Assembly (NCBI GenBank): GCA_905209745.1
Contig: CAJLUG010000003.1
Coordinates: forward strand, 1-20,048
Length of the DNA: 20,048 bases
DNA from: an uncultured Mycoplasma sp.
Lineage (GTDB): Bacteria; Bacillota_I; Bacilli_A; RF39; UBA660
Direction: 5' to 3'
How positions within the stretch are numbered: position 1 is the stretch's first letter; each line of letters starts with the position of its first letter. Positions 15,605 to 20,048 of the stretch are shown here, piece by piece. The notes under the pieces are model-generated. The model did no database searches, had not been told where the DNA came from, and saw nothing but the letters and a program-made list of their open reading frames with translations. A program made the translations under genes and the position numbers.

Positions 15605-15617
15605 TTACCATAGAATA
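15605..15617 (+). promoter_or_regulatory. Candidate sporulation-sigma -10 element before the tiny YjcZ-like genes
   Basis: TTACCATAGAATA contains CATANNNTA, the sigma K type -10 pattern, and nearly repeats the sequence before the CotD-like gene. An AC lies 17 bases upstream (15590-15591). CATAG...CTATG around it is also a short inverted repeat that might be an operator. Confidence 0.35.
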
Positions 15618-15648
15618 CTATGAAAGCATAAAAAAAGGAGGAAAAGAT

Positions 15649-15729
15649 ATGGGTAATTATATTTCGTCTTCAGCAATTATATTAGTATTGTTCATTCTTT
15701 TAGTTATTATCTTAGGTGCTTGTGTATAA
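15649..15729 (+). CDS. YjcZ-like tiny sporulation membrane protein (26 residues)
   Basis: The product is one hydrophobic helix after a short polar start (MGNYISSSA), ending LGACV. It has the composition and length of YjcZ-family proteins, single-helix products of Bacillus made during sporulation with a core like VLFILLVI; that exact core occurs here. AAAGGAGG sits 8 bases before ATG, a very strong ribosome site. Its stop codon overlaps the ribosome site of the next tiny gene, so the two form an operon. Confidence 0.65.
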   Translation: MGNYISSSAIILVLFILLVIILGACV

Positions 15730-15741
15730 GGAGGTGTTTTA

Positions 15742-15852
15742 ATGTCTTGTCCTGAGAATAATGCTTGTCCTAGAAGAAATAATAGTTTTCTAATTATTAT
15801 TGTCTTATATATCTTATTAGCTATTATTTTAGGTGGCACAATGTGTTATTAA
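15742..15852 (+). CDS. Second YjcZ-like tiny membrane protein (36 residues)
   Basis: MSCPENNACPRRNNSF is a polar start with two Cys-Pro pairs. A single hydrophobic helix (LIIIVLYILLAIILGG) and TMCY at the end follow. It is paralogous in layout to the gene 12 bases upstream: both place a polar segment, then VL.ILL.IILG. AAGGAGGTG lies just before the start and overlaps the first gene's stop. It is probably a sporulation-stage membrane peptide of the YjcZ type. A hydrophobic toxin-like peptide is the alternative, but no antisense RNA or antitoxin is visible. Confidence 0.6.
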   Translation: MSCPENNACPRRNNSFLIIIVLYILLAIILGGTMCY

Positions 15853-15858
15853 TAAAAT

Positions 15859-15888
15859 AGGTAAGAATTCATATTCTTATCTTTTTTT
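15859..15888 (+). terminator. Terminator of the tiny-gene operon
   Basis: The 10-bp stem 15859-15868 with 15873-15882 has one wobble pair and a 4-base loop. It is followed by a T-run to 15888. Confidence 0.85.
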
Positions 15889-15913
15889 GGTCATAATAAT
15901 AGTGGGTGATACG

Positions 15914-16414
15914 ATGTACTATTATTTAAATATATTTTTTATTAATTCTTTTTTAGGTTTTTTATTGGAGACTGGTTTAAAAACCTTTCTTTTTCATGGA
16001 ATGAATAATGGTATTTTATTTGGTCCTTGGATTCCTGTTTATGGATTAGGAGCAGTTATTATTACTTTTGTTAGTCATAAAATTTTTCGTAAATTATCTA
16101 TTTCTAAACTTCGGAAAACAGTTCTTTTATTTATTACGGTGTTTTTCTTGTTGTCACTTTTAGAATGGTTAGGTGGTATTTTGATAGAGAAGCTGTTTCA
16201 TAAAGTGTTTTGGGATTATAGTGATCAAAAGTTTCATTTAGGTCCTTATATTTCTTTAGGAATGAGTCTTATTTGGTCTTTTGCATCACTTTTATTTGTT
16301 TATGTGATATTGCCATTAGAAAATAAAATTATAAAAAAAATACCCAAGGGTTTGAGTATTTCGTTATTCGTTTTGATATCTATTGATCTTCTTTTTACTT
16401 TTCTGTTAACTTAG
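15914..16414 (+). CDS. CmpB-type putative ABC-transporter membrane protein
   Basis: A 166-residue protein with four hydrophobic segments. GFLLET near the start, then GMNNGILFGPWIPVYGLGAV, the ...SLLEWLGGILIEKLF segment and FWDYSDQKFHLGPYISLGMSLIW match the signature order of the PF06541 (ABC_trans_CmpB) family: an N-terminal G..lE, a GP..P.YG.G loop, an lE....EklF...WDYS.....G..sl...W core. No transport substrate is known for these proteins. GGTGA lies 4 bases before ATG 15914, preferred over an upstream in-frame ATG at 15833 that lies inside the tiny gene. CATAAT at 15892-15897 is a possible -10. The last 20 bases overlap the convergent HIT gene. Confidence 0.8.
   Translation: MYYYLNIFFINSFLGFLLETGLKTFLFHGMNNGILFGPWIPVYGLGAVIITFVSHKIFRKLSISKLRKTVLLFITVFFLLSLLEWLGGILIEKLFHKVFWDYSDQKFHLGPYISLGMSLIWSFASLLFVYVILPLENKIIKKIPKGLSISLFVLISIDLLFTFLLT
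16333..16361 (-). terminator. Terminator of the HIT operon, inside the opposing gene
   Basis: On the minus strand an 8-bp stem (16354-16361 with 16338-16345, one wobble) has an 8-base loop and ends in a T-run. It lies within the coding sequence of the CmpB-type gene, so the two transcripts overlap by about 80 bases. Confidence 0.7.
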
Positions 16415-16793
16415 CATAGACTTCTTCTAGTTCTTTTATAATTTCTTTATTTGTAAAAAAAGTCATTTTATCCTCTGGATATCTTGGTATTAAATGAATA
16501 TGAAAATGTTTTACATCTTGACCTAATAAATTATTTTGACATATGGTCATACCTTCACATCCTAGTTTTTCTGATACTAGGGGATATAGTTTTGTTTTGA
16601 TAATTTTTATCATGTCCATAATTAGTTTTTCATCCATATCAAATATGTTTTCATAATGTTTTTTTGGTATTAATAATAAGTGACCATTTGTTTCTGGATT
16701 AATATCCATCATTACTTTTATTTCTTCGTTTTCATAAATTGTTTTTGATGGAATTTCTCCTTTCACTATTTTACAAAAAATACAATCATTCAT
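16395..16793 (-). CDS. hit: HIT-family nucleotide hydrolase (Hint type)
   Basis: A 132-residue histidine-triad protein that hydrolyses nucleoside phosphoramidates or acts on dinucleoside polyphosphates in the cytoplasm. The triad HFHIH is at 96-100, with the catalytic middle His at 98. CIFC near the start (Cys 4 and 7) and KKH at 44-46 fit the zinc-site variant. NGHLLLIPKKHYENIFD is a typical HIT segment. AAGGAG lies before ATG. It starts 3 bases after the stop of the exported-protein gene, so they form an operon. Confidence 0.94.
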   Translation of the reverse strand: MNDCIFCKIVKGEIPSKTIYENEEIKVMMDINPETNGHLLLIPKKHYENIFDMDEKLIMDMIKIIKTKLYPLVSEKLGCEGMTICQNNLLGQDVKHFHIHLIPRYPEDKMTFFTNKEIIKELEEVYAKLTEK

Positions 16794-16796
16794 TTC

Positions 16797-17540
16797 TTAT
16801 TCTCCTTTTCTATATTGATAAGTAATGTTATGTTCTTTAATTAAATTACTTTCTTCATTATTCATTATAGCATTAATTATTTCTGTTAGAGCATTTTTTT
16901 CTAAGACGCTTTGTGTAATATTACTTATTTGTAATTTGGTATCTTGATCTTTTATTGTTATTTCGTAAGTATTTGGTGTAATGTTTTCTTGCCTTAGTAG
17001 AGTAGATATTTCTGTTATTTTTTCTATGATGTGTTCACTATCTAACTTGGTATTTAGGGTGAATGCTATATTATATATTGTGTTATCTATTTTTTTATTT
17101 ATGATTTTTTCTCGTGTTTCTTGTGTATATTTATTTAGTGTTAGAGGGAAAGTAATTTGTACTTCTTGATTTATTTTTTTACTTATTTCTTGTTCTAGTT
17201 CTTTTTTATATGTTGTTAGAAGTGTCTTTCCTTCTTTATAGTCTTCTTCATAAGTATCTGTTATTTTTTTATTTTGATAAGTAATTGTAAAATACAAATC
17301 TTTATTTTCTTTATTTCTTACTTTGGCTTGATACTTTGTATTTTTATAAGTTATTTTCCCTAAGTCAAAGTCATTTATTTCTTCTTGGTAATTTTTTTCT
17401 AAATATTCATTTATTCTAGTTTCAATTTTTTCTGTATAAAATGGTGCTAGCTTTTCTGTTGTGACTAGCGTTCCTAAAGAAATAAATGTAATTAAAAATA
17501 ATAATGTCATACCTAACATTAGTTTTTTATCTTGTTTCAT
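16797..17540 (-). CDS. Single-span exported protein, function unknown
   Basis: A 247-residue protein I do not recognise. The start MKQDKK is followed by one hydrophobic segment (about residues 7-28, LMLGMTLLFLITFISLGTLV), either a signal peptide or an N-terminal anchor. The rest is Lys/Glu/Asn/Thr-rich with alternating strand-like and helix-like stretches and only short hydrophobic runs, so it is probably an extracellular domain. ATG 17540 is chosen because GGTGG lies 5-6 bases before it. A longer open frame to 17729 has no ribosome site and crosses the promoter. It is the first gene of the operon with hit. It has no lipobox or catalytic motif I can name. Confidence 0.75.
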   Translation of the reverse strand: MKQDKKLMLGMTLLFLITFISLGTLVTTEKLAPFYTEKIETRINEYLEKNYQEEINDFDLGKITYKNTKYQAKVRNKENKDLYFTITYQNKKITDTYEEDYKEGKTLLTTYKKELEQEISKKINQEVQITFPLTLNKYTQETREKIINKKIDNTIYNIAFTLNTKLDSEHIIEKITEISTLLRQENITPNTYEITIKDQDTKLQISNITQSVLEKNALTEIINAIMNNEESNLIKEHNITYQYRKGE

Positions 17541-17555
17541 TTTACCACCATCTTT

Positions 17556-17584
17556 ATTGTAACGTTTCTTCTTCTTTTTTTCAA
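17556..17584 (-). promoter_or_regulatory. Sigma-A promoter of the exported protein-hit operon
   Basis: On the minus strand, TTGAAA (17579-17584) and TACAAT (17556-17561) are separated by 17 bases. Confidence 0.75.
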
Positions 17585-17603
17585 TTTTATTTTGGAAAAA
17601 CAG

Positions 17604-17638
17604 TTGTTTTCTTTCTTTAGTTGTGATATCATTAATGA
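17604..17638 (+). promoter_or_regulatory. Promoter and palindrome before the coiled-coil protein gene
   Basis: TTGTTT (17604-17609) and TATCAT (17627-17632) are separated by 17 bases, with an extended TG at 17624-17625. The -10 overlaps a perfect palindrome TCATTAATGA (17629-17638), a possible operator. The palindrome could be chance in AT-rich DNA. Confidence 0.55.
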
Positions 17639-17672
17639 AGAATGGATAGTATATGATAGGTGGTGTACATTT

Positions 17673-19058
17673 ATGCAGAATGGTAGAAATATTCAGTTTA
17701 ATAGAGGAAAGGTTTCTTATAATGGACAAACTGATATCTTTTGTGATTATGCAGTAGTTACAGAAGCTGATGGTAATGTTACTAATTATTATTTTTTAAA
17801 TGATAGAAAGCTAGATAATGGATTGTTCATTGCTTCTACAGTATTAAAAGAGGCAATCGATGCAAGTGTACCAGCTAGTTCTTTAGGTGTTATTGATAAA
17901 GATGGTAATGTTATTATACCTTTTGAAAATAAAGAAATAAAATCTGTTGAAGATAAATATTTATTAGTTGTTAGAAGTATGCCACGTAGTCAAAGTGTTA
18001 TTGATGCAGTAAGTTCTAGTAAAGATCCTAGTGCTGCTGAAAGAATGGTAAATGCTAATGCTAGTATTAAAGAAAAATTAAATAAACAGATGAATAATCA
18101 AGGTGTATTCTTATTCCATAATTTACTTGGTGAAGCTACGATGTATGAGATGGATAGTAAGGGTATTAGAAATTTATTTGGTGGAGAATATTATAGTTTT
18201 ATTGGTATGACTCAAGATGATTTCTATTGTAGTACTAATATTGCAGAATCAAGTGTAATAGAAGTTCCTAGAAATGCGCCAATTGGTTTTACAAATAATG
18301 AACCAGTAAATGAAGTAATACCTACTATACCTACATCACAAGTAGTACCAGAAGAGGAGACTCCAAAAGAAGAAGTTGCTCCTATTGATGTATCTAAAGT
18401 AGAAGTACCTAAAGCAGTTATTGATCAAGCTTTAGAAAGTGCTTCTGATTTAAGTGATGCACAATCTAATTTAGATACGGTAGAGGTTAGTAGTGTTCCT
18501 GCATTAGAAAATAATGTTTTAGATACTGCACCAGTAGAAAATGAAGTTTCTAATGTGGAGGTTCCTCCGGTAGAGAATGTAGTTTCTAATATGGAAGCTA
18601 CACCAAGTGAGAATGAGGTTAGTGAAACTTTATCTGAAGTACATCCTGATTCTATTATTCCACCTGTTGCGAGTGATGTAGTGGATACTCCTACAGATGT
18701 AGTAAGTGTCGATGAAGCTATTAAACCAGAAGAAAATATGGTAGAAGAAGATACAGTTGCTCCTGTTAGTGAAGGTGAAAATAGTGAAGATATGGATTTA
18801 GATTTAAATCATGATGTTAGTGAAGTTTTAGAAACTATTGAACAAAATAATCGTATCTATCAAGATGTTATTAATGAAAATAAAAAATTACATCAATCTT
18901 ATGAAGAACTTAGAAATCAAGTTGAGATGTTAACAAAACAAAATGAAAATTTAAGAAGACAAAATATGCAATATAAAGAAGGATTTAATCATATTAAGAG
19001 TGTTTTAGTAACACCTAATACAGTAGAAAATGTTTCTGTTAATGAAAAAGTAATGTAA
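17673..19058 (+). CDS. Acidic coiled-coil protein of unknown function
   Basis: A 461-residue protein I do not recognise. Residues 1-205 form a compact domain with a segment like a WG/KWG repeat (LGVIDKDGNVIIPFENKEI around 69-87). Residues 206-380 are disordered by composition, rich in Val, Pro, Glu and Ser with repeated VP and VEN units. From about 383 a coiled coil runs to near 445 (heptads through VLETIEQNNRIYQ, NENKKLHQSYEELRNQVEM and on). It has no signal peptide or membrane segment, so it is probably cytoplasmic. ATG 17673 follows AGGTGGTG and the promoter. An open frame back to 17532 is hydrophobic, lacks a ribosome site and crosses promoter DNA. It may be a scaffold or cell-division-linked protein, but this is only guessed from its architecture. 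Confidence 0.75.
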   Translation: MQNGRNIQFNRGKVSYNGQTDIFCDYAVVTEADGNVTNYYFLNDRKLDNGLFIASTVLKEAIDASVPASSLGVIDKDGNVIIPFENKEIKSVEDKYLLVVRSMPRSQSVIDAVSSSKDPSAAERMVNANASIKEKLNKQMNNQGVFLFHNLLGEATMYEMDSKGIRNLFGGEYYSFIGMTQDDFYCSTNIAESSVIEVPRNAPIGFTNNEPVNEVIPTIPTSQVVPEEETPKEEVAPIDVSKVEVPKAVIDQALESASDLSDAQSNLDTVEVSSVPALENNVLDTAPVENEVSNVEVPPVENVVSNMEATPSENEVSETLSEVHPDSIIPPVASDVVDTPTDVVSVDEAIKPEENMVEEDTVAPVSEGENSEDMDLDLNHDVSEVLETIEQNNRIYQDVINENKKLHQSYEELRNQVEMLTKQNENLRRQNMQYKEGFNHIKSVLVTPNTVENVSVNEKVM

Positions 19059-19062
19059 TTTT

Positions 19063-19091
19063 GGGACTATTATTATAGTCTCTTTTTTTTT
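19063..19091 (+). terminator. Terminator of the coiled-coil protein gene
   Basis: GGGACTAT (19063-19070) pairs with ATAGTCTC (19075-19082) with one wobble and a 4-base loop. Nine T follow. Confidence 0.85.
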
Positions 19092-19127
19092 CTGTTCATA
19101 TTATATGATATCTATGAGGTGTATGGT

Positions 19128-20048
19128 ATGAATAGAGAAGATTTTCCTGTCCTTAATAATAAAAATATTATTTATTTTGATAATGCTGCGACTACTTTAA
19201 AACCAAGTTGTGTTCTTACTGCTATGAATGAGTATTATGAATATTATACGGCAAATATTCATAGGGGACTTTATGATAGTGCTCGTTTGGTAGATTATTT
19301 GTATGATTCTACTCGTTATTTGGTATCTGACTTTATTCATTCTTCTAGTGCGAAAGAGATTATTTTTACGACTGGTGCAACGCACTCTATTAATTTGGTG
19401 GCCTTTGGCTATATGAAGAATCATTTAAAAGAGGGGGATGAAGTATTACTTAGTAAGGCGGAACATGCTTCTAATATTTTACCTTGGTTGGTATTAGCAA
19501 GGGATATTGGAATTCATATTAAATATATTCCACTTTCTTCTGATTATAGTTTACATTATGAGGACTTTTTATCTAGTGTTACACCAAGGACAAAAGTTGT
19601 TTCTCTTGCACATATTACGAATGTGGTAGGAGATGAAAGAGATATTTATCGTATTGGAGAATTTTGTTCTACTCACCATATTTTATTTCATATAGATGGT
19701 GCTCAAAGTGTTCCACATGTTCCTGTGGATTTTAAGAAGTCTAAAGCAGATTTTCTTAGTTTTTCTCTTCATAAAATGTGTGGACCTACGGGTGTTGGTG
19801 TTTTGGTTGTAAAAGAAGAGTTACTTAGTGATATGGAACCTGTCTTTTACGGTGGTGGTATGAATGAGTCTTTTGATTCGTTTGGTAATTATACGTTAAA
19901 AGAAGCTCCTCTGTTATTCGAGGCTGGTACGCCACCTGTTGGTGAAGTATTGGGACTTCGTGTTGTTATTTCTTATTTGTTATCGATTGGAATGGAACGT
20001 ATTGCTAGATATGAGAGAAAACTAAAACGTTACTTGGTAGAAGAATTA
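19128..20048 (+). CDS. sufS: SufS-type cysteine desulfurase (3' partial)
   Basis: The first 307 codons of a PLP-dependent class-V aminotransferase that strips sulfur from cysteine for iron-sulfur cluster or thiocofactor assembly. YFDNAATTLKP is at the start, with TTGATHSINLVAFG and LSKAEHASNILPW next. HITNVVGDERDI, HIDGAQSVPHV (cofactor-binding Asp and Gln) and SFSLHKMCGPTGVGVL follow, where the Lys after His forms the Schiff base. FEAGTPPVGEVLG is also typical. The active-site Cys loop lies beyond the window. AGGTG is 6 bases before ATG. Other suf genes probably follow. A Csd/NifS-like paralogue is the alternative. Confidence 0.9.
   Translation, partial: MNREDFPVLNNKNIIYFDNAATTLKPSCVLTAMNEYYEYYTANIHRGLYDSARLVDYLYDSTRYLVSDFIHSSSAKEIIFTTGATHSINLVAFGYMKNHLKEGDEVLLSKAEHASNILPWLVLARDIGIHIKYIPLSSDYSLHYEDFLSSVTPRTKVVSLAHITNVVGDERDIYRIGEFCSTHHILFHIDGAQSVPHVPVDFKKSKADFLSFSLHKMCGPTGVGVLVVKEELLSDMEPVFYGGGMNESFDSFGNYTLKEAPLLFEAGTPPVGEVLGLRVVISYLLSIGMERIARYERKLKRYLVEEL

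Noticed and set aside
15833..15913. An N-terminal extension of the CmpB-type protein
   Set aside because: It overlaps the tiny gene and its terminator. The ATG at 15914 has GGTGA at the right distance.
17532..17672. An N-terminal extension of the coiled-coil protein with a membrane helix
   Set aside because: It has no ribosome site and crosses both divergent promoters. ATG 17673 has AGGTGG upstream.

Overview
The window is AT-rich DNA, about 30% GC by eye, from a low-GC Gram-positive bacterium (Bacillota). Genes end at TGA as well as TAA and TAG, and Trp is TGG, so the code is standard. RNase J, YlxM, RecX, PrsA, a CotD-like coat protein and two YjcZ-like tiny proteins together suggest a Bacilli-type lineage with sporulation-associated genes. 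The Listeria-Bacteroides repeat surface protein resembles those of uncultured gut Bacillota. That placement is inference.

Left part (1-4270). The window opens inside a large surface-protein gene (3-2237). Its 3' end carries a GC-rich patch crowded with NNC codons (2040-2174), which looks like the variable region of a diversity-generating retroelement. RNase J (rnj) follows on the minus strand. It shares a divergent promoter region with ftsY.

SRP region (4270-9654). ftsY, a 96-residue membrane protein and ylxM form a tight operon. ffh lies 2.5 kb further on. Between ylxM and ffh sit three motif copies spaced exactly 33 bp apart, two terminators, and a free-standing HerA-like hexameric ATPase with its own promoter and terminator.

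Small-gene region (9704-11070). This holds a His/Cys-rich CotD-like coat protein and a 49-residue protein that looks like only the toxin-binding half of a MazE antitoxin. Next come a three-helix membrane protein gene broken by a one-base frameshift, and rpoZ (RNA polymerase omega).

Middle (11045-15590). recX overlaps a predicted GT-C-like polytopic membrane protein. Convergent to these, on the minus strand, are a Cna-B-domain surface protein with a sortase-like tail and the foldase lipoprotein prsA.

Right part (15600-20048). Two tiny hydrophobic proteins resembling the YjcZ sporulation family are followed by a CmpB-type membrane protein. Convergent to it is a minus-strand operon of an exported protein and a HIT hydrolase. 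An acidic coiled-coil protein of unknown function and the first 307 codons of a SufS-type cysteine desulfurase close the window.

Most genes have recognisable sigma-A promoters and hairpin-plus-T terminators. No rRNA, tRNA, CRISPR array or intact insertion sequence was seen, and no intergenic stretch exceeds 300 bases. No database search was possible, so family calls rest on motif recognition.
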